Below, one piece after another: positions 36,766-48,555 of a DNA stretch of 64,000 nt. A program made the position numbers and the translations under genes. The first letter of the stretch is position 1. Each line of letters starts with the position of its first letter. The notes under the pieces were generated by a model. The model made no database searches. It was not told where the DNA came from and saw nothing but the letters and a program-made list of their open reading frames with translations. This DNA comes from Flammulina velutipes (taxonomy: Eukaryota > Basidiomycota > Agaricomycetes > Agaricales > Physalacriaceae), in the NCBI GenBank assembly GCA_011800155.1, contig CM022370.1, positions 1,550,001-1,614,000 on the forward strand, written 5' to 3'.

Positions 36766-38197
36766 ATGGCGAGCTCAACGTCGGACGCATCGACAACGAC
36801 ACCGAAAAAGCCTGTGGCGATAATAACTATTGGCATGGCAGGTGCTGGAAAATCTACATTTGTGCAACGAATAAACTCGTATTTGCACTCGCAAAATCCA
36901 CCATCACCCCCGTACATCCTGAATCTCGATCCGGCAGTCACTCATGTTCCCTTCGAGGCCAACATCGATATTCGCGACACCGTCAACTACCAGGAAGTAA
37001 TGAAGCAGTATGTGACACTCGTCTGGCCTGCTTATGCTCTGGTCAAACTGTGTACGAGTCAAGGTACAATCTAGGCCCGAACGGAGGCATTCTCACAGCT
37101 CTCAACTTGTTTACAACCAAGTTTGATCAAGTCTTGAGTTTGGTGGAAAAGAGAGCGGAGACGGTTGAGTGAGTTGTTCTCTCTTTACAGTGGCACGCAC
37201 ATCTAACGATCGACAAGCTATGTCATCCTCGATACTCCTGGCCAGATTGAAATATTTACCTGGTCCGCGTCTGGTGCTATTATCACTGATGCTATCGCGT
37301 CGTCTCTACCTACTGTGGTTGCCTACATAATCGACACACCGCGCACCACCGCTCCGGCCACTTTTATGTCGAACATGCTTTACGCTTGCAGGTGCGATTG
37401 TGTTCACTATCGTGTTGTCCACAGGCTTACCGTCCTCCAAGTATATTGTACAAAACTAAGCTTCCTTTCATCCTCGTCTTCAACAAGACCGATGTCCAGC
37501 CCCATGACTTTGCTTTGGAATGGATGAAAGATTTCGAAAAATTCCAAGAGGCTCTGGCGACGCACGGCAGCTCGAGGGATTCCGAAGGGGAGCCAACCTA
37601 CATGAACAGTTTGATGAACAGCATGAGTCTAGTTTTGGACGAGTTCTATCAAAACCTTACTGTGAGCAGTAAATCTGTCTCCTGTTTCATAATTTCATCA
37701 TGTCGTTAGGCCGTCGGAGTCTCGAGTATGACTGGAGATGGGGTTAAAGAATTCTTCGATGCGGTTGAGGCGTCTCGGGAGGAGTACACAAAGTCAGACG
37801 TTCCCTCCCGAAGACACTGTATTTGAAACTGACGTCGCGCAGAGACTATCTACCAGAGTTGGAGCGCTCCCGCGCGATCCGGGAGAAGGCCCTACAGGAT
37901 GTCAAGGATGATTCTATGAATCGATTGATGAGCGACTTGGAGATTGACAAGGCGAGAAATCCACAGGGCGCGTCTGCCGACCATTGGGATCCGAATGAAG
38001 ATGACGAGGATGACGAGGAGGATACTGAGTTGAACCTGATTGATAAATGTGAGTACTTATGGGGGTGGAGTGATTGGTAGAATGACTCACTGACACTGCT
38101 TGGAACAGCGGATAACGCGTGGCCAGGGCAATACATGGATATTACCCGTCCTCAGAGACAACCAAACCAGGGAACGAACTGGCCTCGGCCGGGATAG
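36766..38197 (+). CDS. GPN-loop GTPase 1 (Npa3/XAB1 family)
   Basis: ATG 36766 gives MASSTSDAS, then the P-loop [10 protein letters not shown]. After an intron near 37009-37061 the frame continues [17 protein letters not shown], which contains the diagnostic Gly-Pro-Asn loop. Following exons show [19 protein letters not shown] (G3), the NKTD of G4 in [11 protein letters not shown], and an acidic tail ([11 protein letters not shown]). The last exon ends WPRPG at TAG 38195-38197. Gpn1 acts with Gpn2/3 in RNA polymerase II assembly and nuclear import. The architecture and length agree with the family. Confidence 0.93.
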
Positions 38198-38506
38198 TGG
38201 GTCTCTGTGGAAACGGTGGCAGAGGCGTCGTATATTTTTCTTTGACAAGTTGAACAGTTTGGCGTATGATATCGGCTGTATTCCTGTATTTCTGGACACC
38301 GGTGTGCACCTGGAACACCGTGAATGTTATAAAAACAAAGTGTAGCTCGACACGACTGGCAGAGGACGAGGCTTACGTGATCATTGAGCCCTCTTCGACG
38401 GTTGCATAATTCCCTTATTTCATCCTTCCACCATTGTTATACCGCCCTTTGCTGTCTTTTCCTTTTTCTACTCGACATTTGACTGGCTAAAAAGCACCCT
38501 AACGAG

Positions 38507-40106
38507 ATGGAACGGTATGCAATTAAGACACAGGAGTCGTTTGCTGTCATTGACTTCTTTACTCCCGTCTAGATACGAAAGAATTGAGAAAGTTGGTAGG
38601 TTGAACGCTTCTCAATTGCTCGAATAGCTCCCCAACTCACCTTTTCTTTGCAGGAGAAGGTACGCAGAACAGCGCCCAGGGGCATTTGTCGATTATACCA
38701 ACGGACGATAGGCACGTACGGCGTGGTGTACAAGGCGAAAGACACAAAAACGAACCATATCGTTGCTTTGAAGAAGATCAGGCTGGAAGCTGAGGATGAA
38801 GGCGTTCCCAGCACTGCGATACGCGAAATCAGTCTCCTCAAAGAACTGCGACATGCCAACATCGTACAGTCTGTCCCATTTTTCGTTCATCCATCGCCCT
38901 GGCCATCTAACTACTTCCAAAGACTTCTGGACATTGTACATGCCGAGCAGAAACTATTCCTGGTGTTTGAGTTTCTAGATATGGATCTCAAGCGGTACAT
39001 CGACCAAGGCAACAAAAATCGCACGCCTATCACGCTATCCACCACAAAGGTCAGTACACATTTCACATCACTGTTCTACGCGCCAATATTCGGCGTTTTG
39101 ACGCGTCCGACGCGTGGATCTGTGCCCGTGTGATGGATCATTATCATTGCGAAATTGCGATGGACCGTACCACCTTGCACTGCGCCATACTGCGACTCCG
39201 GACCCTTCAAAATGATTTTGATCCTTCTGCCATCTTACTCCGCTTGCGCCTTCCCGCTAGACGGTAAAATGTCTATGGTGGTGCGCGGCAGTCGCATGTC
39301 ACGTGTCAGCGACGCGTCGCGTCCCTCTCGTTTCTTCTATCGATTTCTTCTGATTGATGCTGACACGACTCTCTCTGTTCGTAGAAGTTCATGTACCAAC
39401 TCACCGCGGGACTACTCTACTGCCATTCCCATCGTATTCTCCATCGGGACCTAAAACCGCAGAACCTGCTCATCAACAAACATGATAACTTGAAGCTAGC
39501 TGATTTCGGCCTTGCGCGCGCATTTGGCATACCGATGCGGACATATACGCATGAGGTGAGAACCTCTTTTGGATAGATTCGTCACAAACTCACCCTGTCC
39601 TTAGGTCGTGACATTGTGGTATCGAGGCCCCGAAATTCTGCTGGGCTCGCGCCATTACTCGACCTCTGTGGACATGTGGTCCGTAGGAACCATATTTGCT
39701 GAGATGGTTACCCAAGGTCAACCACTATTTCCCGGGGACTCGGAAATCGACCAGATCTTCAAGATCTTTAGGTATGGATGGATTCTCCGCGCTCCTGAAT
39801 GATTTTCTGAGAGCTCCATCGTTCACAGGGTTCTTGGGACACCAACAGAGAGTGTGTGGCCTGGAGTATCTAATTTACCAGACTACAAGGCGACATTCCC
39901 TCGGTGGGGCGCGCATGACCTCTCAGACCTCTTGCCGATGCTGGATTCCGATGGGATCGAAGTTCTTGAGGTATGTGCGTGTTGTGCTATGCGAAAGCTC
40001 TTCTGATATGGTTGAACAGGGACTCCTCATTTACGACCCGGCCAAACGAATTTCAGCCAAACGACTCCTTCTTTATCCTTATTTTTCGGACTATAGCTCG
40101 TCCTGA
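38507..40106 (+). CDS. cdc2: Cyclin-dependent kinase Cdk1/Cdc2
   Basis: Nine exons: 38507-38514, 38573-38595, 38654-38659 (6 nt), 38712-38868, 38923-39049, then from 39385, from about 39607, from about 39829 and from about 40020 to 40106. Together they encode [19 protein letters not shown] (Gly loop with inhibitory Thr/Tyr), VALKKIRLE, the cyclin-binding PSTAIRE helix, [18 protein letters not shown], the T-loop [16 protein letters not shown] and a C-lobe ending DYSSS. PSTAIRE identifies the master cell-cycle kinase rather than Pho85 or Cdk7. The 335-nt intron 39050-39384 is far longer than the other introns, which are about 50-60 nt. Confidence 0.96.
39101..39317 (+). promoter_or_regulatory. 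Three ACGCGT (MCB-like) motifs inside the long Cdk1 intron
   Basis: ACGCGT at 39101-39106, 39110-39115 and 39312-39317, all inside the 335-nt intron. MBF binds ACGCGT at G1/S genes in other fungi. Whether this intron is an enhancer or an alternative promoter is inference. Confidence 0.3.
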
Positions 40107-40618
40107 GGGCTGAGGGCTGCGCCTTAACGGACATCCACTTTTTTCGTCACCACCCCCATATTGTTATAACAACATATTGATAACATATCGATCCTCTATT
40201 AGTCGCCAACCGACTTGTATTTCTTTTGTAATTCAACTCACTTCGACCCCCTTTACAATACAGTACCACACATTTGATACGATACTGTTCACTTATAAAC
40301 GCTGCTTAACACTTAGCCACAACGACTGTGATGCTTCTTATTCACTATATACTTACTAGGCCACCATGTAAGGAATCCGCACTAGAGTGACTAGTCCCTG
40401 CTATAGTCTATCAACATCGCAGAAAAACAATACAGTCATGTTTATATGGGCTTGATCGTATTCGAGAGCAAGAGTCTGGTAAGAGTACAAATATGTAGAT
40501 TGTTGTTACGAAACGAACTGCCAGTCCTGACGTTCCCGAGCCACCATATAATGTAATAAAGACAAATGTGATTGTAGGGTATTACGCCACATTGCGAAGA
40601 TCTTTGAAGAAAGAGTTC
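40107..40618. other. Intergenic region 3' of Cdk1
   Basis: About 510 bp, AT-rich, without a supported gene. It contains the Cdk1 3' UTR and CGCCACA at 40585-40591. Confidence 0.5.
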
Positions 40619-41629
40619 CTATAACGATTCCTTGGTCTTGACGCGAACGATGAGCCGGGAAGGGGGAGCGTCGAGTGAACGCAAATGGGTCGTGAAGGAA
40701 GAGGCGGGCGACGAGGAAGGGCTAGAGGAAGATAGGTAGATGTCGACGCGTTTTGTGATCGGCCACGGAGGAATTGTGCGACAATGGATATTTATCAGGG
40801 GGACGTAAATGTCGAGGTAGATACCAAGCTGGTTTGGGAGGAGACAAGCCCTTGCGGCAAATGTAGCTGGGGTATGCGCAGGAGAAGCGAGAGAGAGCAG
40901 TTGGTAGCATGGTTGATGAATACCCATGGCCACAGAGAAGGATCTGACGGAGGCCTCCTTGATCTGCACAGGGCGACCGTTAATGTTGTGTTAATAGTCA
41001 TAGTCGTCGCCGCTGTGTGGGGATGAGTGTTCTGGCTCACATGACGGTGTGCATATTTACCTAAAGTCTAAGACAGGTGATTTGGGCGAAAGTGGATGAC
41101 GAGCCCGGCCTAAAGTACTACGTGTTAGAGTTGACTGGAAGGAGGATGGTAGAGGCACCCTGTATCGTGATTGCCAGGATTGTGGTAGACTGGTATGTCG
41201 GAATTGAGATGGAATATGAATATACCCTTGAAGCAAGAGTGAATAGGCGTTGAGTGAAGGAATGCTATATGTGCTCGGAATCCTCCGTTACGTTCCTCCC
41301 ATTGTCCATCATGTCGCCGACGAATACAATCACTTCTTTTCTTGTACACTTGCGGAGGTTGAGGCCTTGAGGTTGGCAAAGACACGGGATAACCACGTCA
41401 GACCTGGATGCGACCTCTAGTCTGTGACGACGAAGACATATGGGTCTCTGCGTACTAGAGATGTGTTTAGTCGCTGTACGGAATGGGGTAAACGCACGTC
41501 TAGTTTGGGCCAGTCGCAGGTGTTGGCGGTATGGTGGAATACACCGAGCTCGTTCCAGACGATGGCAAGGACCCATAAGACGCACAGGCAATAATTTACC
41601 ACACGTTTGCCACGAAAGCTGAGGCGCAT
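40619..41629 (-). pseudogene. Decayed Cdc1/Ted1-type ER metallophosphoesterase
   Basis: Pieces of this family are in order but not in one frame. ATG 41627-41629 starts MRLSFRGKRVVNY plus a membrane helix (WVLAIVWNELGVF). Then comes DPYVFVVTD followed immediately by TAG where DPQ is normal in this family. RSHPGLTWLSR continues and hits a stop. In another frame lies VFVGDMMDNGRN (metal-site GDxxDxG), then a stop. In a third lies DIPVYHNPGNHDTG (GNHD), then a stop. The section that should follow, with the remaining metal-binding His motifs, is missing. The C-terminal exon (VRSFSVAMGI, LLPNQLGIYL) is open for 116 codons from 40969 to 40619. Several stops, shifts and a deletion make it a pseudogene. 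The parent enzymes remodel GPI anchors or regulate Mn in the ER. Confidence 0.75.
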
Positions 41630-42171
41630 GAGGGATGGTGGGTAGAGGGAGACATGAAGGTTGCTGTGCAAGATGCATTGATTCCTATGTACAGACACTT
41701 TCTATGCCCGCTGCTGCTATCCATTCTAATGGTGCTCTCCGTGGCCGGCGCCGTGGTCGAGGAATGGATGGTTTCCCTGTGACAAACGTCAGATACTGTT
41801 TATATGTTTCGGAAATTGGACGTACTAGCAGTTTTGCACTGCCGTCCTTTCTGTAACAAACTCAATAGAGTGTCTAGGAAAATAGCAAACGGCTGACCTT
41901 GCACGGTAGAATATGAAGAACCACATCGTTGCGCCCAGTCCTTTGGCGAGAAGATTGTATTTGAATCCAGGAAGGTGCGGATGGAATCCTGCGCCAGCTG
42001 GCAGACTGTCAGCACGGGCGACGACAGCGACGACGACGACTGGGAACACATACAATGGTGAGCACCGGCCATGACAGTCAAGAGATAGTGTTTGCTTCTG
42101 TTTGTCTGCTTCTCTCCTCTCTCCCATTTCATATCAACGCGACCCCGCCGCGACGCGCTCTCGTCGTCGCC
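41630..42171. other. Region between the metallophosphoesterase relic and the next gene
   Basis: About 540 bp. Two overlapping minus-strand frames have no recognisable motif and oppose the next gene's promoter. I see no supported gene. Presumably promoter sequence for the gene at 42172. Confidence 0.4.
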
Positions 42172-45100
42172 ATGGACGGCGTCAACGCTCAAAAGTCGTT
42201 GACCAGAATCAACTATATTGACAATGCGCTCGAAACCAAAGGCATCGACCGCAGCTTTGCACGGTGGTTCCAGGGTGCGCGCCTTGCCTCTCGCTTTTCC
42301 GCCGTCTCACTGTTTCTCAGAGAAATCAGTCTCGGAGATGAAGGACGTCGTACGGAAGAGGCTCAGCCTGTCGAAAGACACGGATATCCACCTTGCCCAT
42401 CTCTGTTACAACAGATCTATGTTTCTGCGGGACGGTTAGCACTAGTCCCTCTCTATCTCCTCGTAGCATGCTCATCGCATATCAGACGATGACTTTGACA
42501 TGTTTCGGCATTTCTCGCTCTCTGCGCAGTCGGTGGACGTCGCCTTTTCCCTTCCCTCGGATACCACTCAGGTAATGGACCCTCGAAATAAGCTCAAGGT
42601 TTGCTAGGCTGACTAGCTTTAGAACGTTCGACACGTTTCTACTACTCCCTCTACTGGCACTGTTCAACCTGTCGTCTCGACTCCGATTCCCGTTGCAGAC
42701 ACTCCGCAACCCCCGGAGCCAAAAAAGCGTAAATTAAACAACAGCAAGAAAGCAGCGGTGCCCGTCGAGCCTCAGGAAATTCTGCCCGTAGCGCCTATTG
42801 CCAAAAGCAAACCTCCAAAATCCAAAGCAACAACCTCGCGTGCTGATAAGGAGGTGGTCCCAATCCCAGCACCAGCACCAGCACCAGAGCCGGTTCCATC
42901 CACCCGAACTTCCAAGAGAAAACGTGCAGATTCCGTTGTTGCCAAACCTCCTCCTCCTGCAATTCTGAAGGCAAAAGCTAGAGCCTCTTCTGTACCACCT
43001 TCATCTCCACAACCCGCTGAAGGAAGCTTACTCTCGCTCAAAAAGAAGAGAAAGCTCAAAAAAAAGTTAACGGAAGTTGATGCAGAAGAAGCTGCCACCG
43101 AATCAAATGACTTTGCTCGTGATCTGGCCAAAGTCATCTCAAGTGTAACCGGTAAGTGATACTCTACGTTTATGAGCAATTGTGGTACTCATACGTTCAC
43201 TCAGCAGCTGCAGTTGAGGGAAAAGGTGCCCAACATTCGATGGTCTGCTTGGCACCCGCTGACTCGTGTTATAGAGCCAACACCACCCAGACAACGACGC
43301 AAAAGTGCTGTAGCAAAAGCTAAAGGTTTGTCGGTATTCTATGCATTAGGCTTGTTACTGATACTATTCTCAGCTGACCTTGCATCAGCATCGAACGACA
43401 ACGGTATTCATCTTCGTCGTCTACATCCTTGACGCTCTTAGTTATGCCCAGTTCCCAGGCATTTCCTCAGATAACCATGACGTGCCGTCACACACACATT
43501 CGGAACCTGAACCAAGTGCCTCGCCTGCCCCAGAAAACAAGAAAACGCCAAAGAAAAAGAAGGACGAAAAGCTGGATCCCGCCCTGCTCAAAGCAAAGGA
43601 AGAACAACTTGCAGCGGCGCGCGCAAGGCTAGCTAGTTCGACCGTCAATGCAGCTTCGACCTCTTCTGTGGTCGCCGACAGCTCAATCAACGGCCACGCA
43701 GATGCTAGTACAAGTGTCAGTACGAAAACGAACGTCACCAAGAAAAAGACAAAGAAGGCAAAAGAGAAAGAGCATAATGTGAATGGATCTTCCGTTGTCC
43801 CATCCCCTCCTCCTCCGGATTCGGATGCCGAGTCTGACGTTGTTGCGCCTGTTGCAGGTCCTTCTACCCGAAGTAAGAGCAATTTGACGCAGGCGAAAAC
43901 AGCCACATTCGTGAAGGACAAGGGAAAGAAGGAAATAAAAGGCCAGGCAAAGGAGGTTGCGGCTGAGGTAGGGAAGGGGACTGACAGTTCAGAACCGCAG
44001 AGGTCAAAGCACTCCGTGAAATTGGTGCCAACAATGGTTGGGAGGGAGAAGGCTGAACAGGGGAAGCTAAACGGCAAAGTAGCACCACCGGGACTACCTG
44101 ACACCGATACCGACAGCGAGAGCAGTTCGAGCGAAAATAGCGAGGTGATAGCGAAGAACCAGTCAGCGAAGGGCAAGATACAGCGGATGCCTCCGAGGAT
44201 TATGGAAGGGAATGGAGAGTTGGCAGAGCTCATACGACCCAGGAAGTCGCGCGTAAATCTGGACAAACTCTTCAAACAGGTTGAGGAGGAGGAGGGAGAA
44301 GAGGAGGAAGGAGGTATTCTCGAAGAGGACGAGGATGAAGACTGGGGAAAGAAGAAGCGGTCGAAAGCGAGTGTTAGACGCGCACAATCGTCGTCTGAAA
44401 GCGAATTCGAAGCAGACGATAGCCCTGATACGCCCGTTCAGACTGCTCGTCCTCTACCCTTCACATCCACATCTCTTCCCGGACTGCGTTCGGCGACGCC
44501 GCCCTTGTCACCGCAAATTCAGCTTGTGGCGCCATCCTCATCGCAGATCTCGAAGAAGCCTCTAGCACCGTTGACATCACAGGTTCCGCCTGCCATTCCT
44601 GCTCCAGATACTCCTGACGATGTCATCGAAAATGTTAACTCGCCCGAAATTATGGCGCCCATGGAAGTGGACGATATCGAACCAAGCGATGAACCTCCCA
44701 AACCATCCCCTCGACTCTCCCCCACGAAAATTATCAAGCGCATGAAAGGCCCGACACATAGCCCTCGTACCCTCGACCGCCTACACAGCAGTCAATCCCC
44801 CCTAATGTTTCGAAGAAAGCTGAACCATGTAGGCGACTCCACCAAGCTAATAGATTTTGTCGCCCCTTCAAGATCTCAGTCCCAGTCCTCCAGCACAACG
44901 CCCGTGGAGAAGGATGACTGGACGTGCCTACGCAATTCACCTTCCATCCCCGACGAATCAGTGTCCATGATGGTCGATGAGCTCGAGAGTAGCCCGCAAA
45001 ACAACCTACAATTGAACATGGAGGTGGAAGCTGAAGCTGAAGCTGAGGAACAAGAAGAGCCTCTGTTCATCAACACGGAGACTCAGATCCCTTTCCCGTT

Positions 45101-45473
45101 TTCGCAGTATCAGCCTGAGCGAACGCCTTCTCCCGAGGTTGCAGATGGTGAGGGGGTTCCGGACTCGGAGGACGACGATGATGATGATGAAGAGGCGGTC
45201 GCTGCTGCTGTTCGGACGAATTTGCATACGCCTGTGAGTGTGTACCCGCGATTGACGGATATCGCGAGTCAGTCAAAGGTGTTCAGTCGGCCGCAGCGGG
45301 TTACTAGGGCTACTGCTGCTTCGCAGAAGACGCAGTCGCAGATGCGGAATACGGCGAGTATGTATGGGTCGTTGGTGGCTCGAGATTCGGATTCAGATTC
45401 GGATAGTGGTTCTGATGAGGCAGAGGCTCCGTCGCATATACCAAAGTCACGTACAGCTGGTCGCAGAAAGTAG
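42172..45473 (+). CDS. Unrecognised Ser/Pro/Lys-rich, probably nuclear, protein
   Basis: ATG 42172 gives MDGVNAQKSLTRINYIDNAL. Introns starting at about 42275, 42461, 42573 and 43151 join short N-terminal exons (MFLRDDDFDMFRHFSLSA) to a long, poorly ordered body. That body has Pro/Ala runs, basic clusters such as KKKRKLKKK and TPKKKKDEK (nuclear-localisation-like) and acidic runs, and it ends SRTAGRRK at 45473. The N-terminal 120 residues look folded. The rest is low complexity, with many SP/TP sites that could be Cdk targets. No known domain is recognised. The joins between 43150 and 43450 are approximate. Confidence 0.7.
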
Positions 45474-45790
45474 AAATCTTGTTTTGTTTCTGTTGATCTT
45501 GCTTATCTTATATCTTGAATGTTATGGAGGAGATCTTGCAGGAAATGGAAAATAAAATCAAGGCTGGACGTCTCGAAGTTAGAGTATGTGTGGCGCCCAC
45601 CAGACCTTATTGTATCCACGATAAATGTTGTGAATTGGAGTGGTAACAGTATAACAGTTTCTGCAGAGTAGTACAACGACAAATCGAACAATAAAAAAAT
45701 AATGCGAGTGGGTGGGTGGGTATGGTAGTACAGTCCATGAAGGTGCAAATCGAATCGGAAATCATTACTGCGTTATCGTCAAATCATAAC

Positions 45791-46843
45791 TCAACTGTGT
45801 TGCCTCGTTAGCTGCAGAAGCAGCTCAGTCCTCTTGTACCAGTTCGTCTCCCAAGGCAATCGGTGCACATAATCTGGCGCCGGCTCTGCCAACGTCTTCC
45901 TCAGCCGCTTCACAGGTGACGTCTCGGACTCTCCGTCGCTCTCCACCAAGGTATCGTCGCTCGAGCAGCTCCTGGAGAGATCGTCATCTTCCGAATCACT
46001 CTCTGAATCCGAACCTGCGTCAGTTGAGCAGGCACCATCCAAAGTGCGCTTACGACCCTCACTCGCCATGTGCATATCAAACATCCACAACGCCTTCCCC
46101 ATCGTCCACATCGGCATTCCAACAAAGTATCGGTCCATGTGGACACAGAATGGGTCACGAACGGAAGGTAAATCTCCCCGGCGTGGGTGTATGGACATAG
46201 GCGGTAAGGGCGCAGGAGTGGGAACGGTCGTGGTGGGGATAGTTGGCGAACGAGAGGTGACACCGCCGTAAGCAGCATCTTCCTGCCACATTTCCTCGCG
46301 AAGTGCCCAAAACCACTTTAGTTGCTGTAGGCTGTTTCTTGAGTGGCCGTGCTCTTGGTAGGCGTGTCGTGGGGATATCCTGAATGACGCTGGGCGCAGA
46401 GATTCGTGTAGAGGTGAGGGAAGGCAGGTATATTTTTTAAGACGCGGAGGTTGGCAGGGCAGTATTTCAATCTCAATCATGCGCTCGAGTTCCTCGTCAG
46501 ATTCAGAGTCTGAATCCGAGTCGTCGGAGAGGGACGAACAGTCGTCTAGAGTGATGTCCTCAGGAAGGCACGAGGCAGTGGATATGTCTGACTCTTCAAA
46601 AGGAGAGTCCGAGGGCGAAGATTTATTAATCTTGTGAGGCGATATTTTGCGAAGAAGAGAACGTGTCCAGCTGACGCCGGAGCATTTGAGCAAGGTGGGG
46701 GATTGAGGGATGGACTGGGGGGATGGGAACTCTTCGCTAGAGTTGCCAAAAAAGCCGAGGCGGCTGCCTGGGCGTTCATACTCGTCGACGATGTCGGATT
46801 CGAATTCCACGTCCATATCGAGTTCGTCGTTAAAGTTTTCCAT
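45791..46843 (-). CDS. Unrecognised acidic protein
   Basis: A single open frame of about 350 residues from the ATG 46841-46843 (MENFNDELDMDVEFE). It is acidic at the start, has two Ser/Asp/Glu runs (SDSDSESDEELE; SDSESDSEDDDLS), a Trp-rich middle (LKWFWALREEMWQ) and a C-terminal part with LPWETNWYKRTELLLQL. There is no signal peptide and no membrane span. It faces the preceding gene tail to tail. No family recognised. The frame is open upstream to 46924 but has no ATG there. Confidence 0.65.
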   Translation of the reverse strand: MENFNDELDMDVEFESDIVDEYERPGSRLGFFGNSSEEFPSPQSIPQSPTLLKCSGVSWTRSLLRKISPHKINKSSPSDSPFEESDISTASCLPEDITLDDCSSLSDDSDSDSESDEELERMIEIEILPCQPPRLKKYTCLPSPLHESLRPASFRISPRHAYQEHGHSRNSLQQLKWFWALREEMWQEDAAYGGVTSRSPTIPTTTVPTPAPLPPMSIHPRRGDLPSVRDPFCVHMDRYFVGMPMWTMGKALWMFDMHMASEGRKRTLDGACSTDAGSDSESDSEDDDLSRSCSSDDTLVESDGESETSPVKRLRKTLAEPAPDYVHRLPWETNWYKRTELLLQLTRQHS

Positions 46844-47624
46844 TATGTGCGAGTGTAGAATTAGAACCTGAGAGATTCTGGCATCAAGGCGAGGTCGATA
46901 AAGACGTAAGAGATTGCCTACCAAAAGGCGTGTATATGCCCCGGTTTGTTAAGATAGGCGTGAATTTTTGCGCTTGAAGCGAGCAATGTTAATAATGCTG
47001 CAAAATGGTAATCGTTGGACTAAGAGCACTGTAAGGGTATTAGCAGGTTGGTCTTGCTCGCTGTTGGATGCGACGCTGACCTCGTCTGCCCAGCCTGCGA
47101 GACAGTCAACAAGGAGCCAGTCTTGTTGTCTTCGTTTGCGAGCGTCGATGATGGTGGAGTGAACGAGACCAGCAAAAAACGCCTGCGGCAATTGGTTATT
47201 TGCTGAACAAAAACGCGCGCCACGTGACCGGATCAGATCAAACCCTGATCGAGTTTGCCTCGTTGTGTGCGGCGTACCTGGCGTTAAATCCGCCACACTT
47301 CTCACACAATTCTTCTCAATTCAAACAAGTCAACTTTAGCAATAAGCTCAAGACTTCAACTCTGTTGCTCTTGATTGTGGGCTGGCTGAAAGGCTATTCG
47401 TGGCCACCTCTCTTGCTCCAGAGGCTCCATTAGCCAAGCGATTGACTCCTCGCACAGATCGTTGCCGAGACCCGCTTGTGGTGACATGCGTGGATCTCTG
47501 AAACGAGACATGGACGAAAACGGCCGAGATAATTTATGTGGCGTTCCCTCTATTATTTCAATCTCCGCACCGCCACGCGAAGACTATCGGTCCGAACTCC
47601 GGACTACGTTTCCCCTCGACCACG
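46844..47624. promoter_or_regulatory. Divergent intergenic region
   Basis: About 780 bp between two divergent starts. No gene supported. One CGCCACA at 47291-47297 and TGTGGCG at 47537-47543, the latter 88 bp before the SNARE ATG. A plausible 5' leader intron of the acidic-protein gene begins near 46923. Confidence 0.5.
47537..47543 (+). promoter_or_regulatory. TGTGGCG element upstream of the Bos1-like SNARE
   Basis: TGTGGCGTT in gene orientation, 88 bp before the ATG 47625. Confidence 0.4.
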
Positions 47625-48422
47625 ATGAACTCGCTCTACACGTCGGGCGTGCGCCAGACAAACTCGATACAGGCAGACCTTGAGCGCCTAAGAAATGGAG
47701 ACGCGTCTTCAGCTTTGCTCGGTGCGTTCATTCCCCATCTGCAAACACCGACAACGACGAGCATTGCGGTTAGGGCAGATCTCAGCGTCCCTCTCAGCTA
47801 TGCAAAGAACAATCGAGGACTACGACTCGATGGCAAAACGTGAAATGATTAAAGCAAAGCAGGAAAAGGCCCAAATGTATGTCAAACTTAATCCTCTCTT
47901 TCAATGCCTAATAGCAACCTCTTCAGGCGCGTACAGAAATTCCGGGGCGATTACTCTGAACTGCGCATTCAATTTGACCAGCTCAAGGCGAAGAAAGAGG
48001 CGGAAACCCGCGCAGAACTCATACCAAATGGCTCGCCATCCGACACTCGACGACGTTTTGTCAATGGCCCAACGCCCTCGTCGTTGCCCGCAGAACTCAT
48101 ATCAGAGTCGCCATTCCGCAATCCCAATTTCACCACGCGTGAGCAGCATGCTCTCAACGAACACACCTTTATTCAAAATACTGAGGCGCGCCTTGACGAA
48201 TTCCTTGCCCAGGGATCTATGGTACTCAACGATTTGGTCGACCAGCGCAACATGTTGAAAGGCACCAAGCGGAGACTGATAGATGCTGCCAATACACTTG
48301 GCCTCAGTAGGAACGTGATAGGCTGGGTAGAACGGCGCAGCACACAGGACATGTACATCTTTATCGCAGGTGCAATATTCACCTTTTTCTGTTTCTGGCT
48401 CATATGGCATTATCTGGGTTGA
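47625..48422 (+). CDS. bos1: ER-Golgi SNARE, Bos1/membrin family
   Basis: Three exons: ATG 47625 to about 47721, about 47776-47876, and from about 47929 to TGA 48420-48422. The protein starts MNSLYTSGVRQTNSIQADLERL, as membrins do, then QISASLSAMQRTIEDYDSM and a helical body. The Qb SNARE helix (VLNDLVDQRNMLKGTKRRL) precedes LGLSRNVIGWVERR. A C-terminal membrane anchor (FIAGAIFTFFCFWLIW) ends it three residues before the stop. Bos1 acts in fusion of ER-derived COPII vesicles with the Golgi. Length (about 230-250) and layout fit. Confidence 0.93.
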
Positions 48423-48555
48423 ATAGTACGTGTTCCTCTTGGCGTCTTCCTATCTTCACCAACTCTTTGGACAGATTACGACGTTATCTTTACGCTTTGT
48501 CTGGACTCTTTTTACTTATTGTACACTATGGCAATGCTTATCCCTTCGGCACCTT

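Noticed and set aside
41800..42192. Minus-strand frame of about 130 codons upstream of the gene at 42172
   Set aside because: It overlaps the start of the next gene, has no recognisable features and is not joined to the neighbouring metallophosphoesterase relic by any motif.
43442..44275. Long 277-codon minus-strand frame rich in Ser/Phe
   Set aside because: It is the antisense shadow of a Lys/Glu/Ser-rich coding exon on the plus strand.
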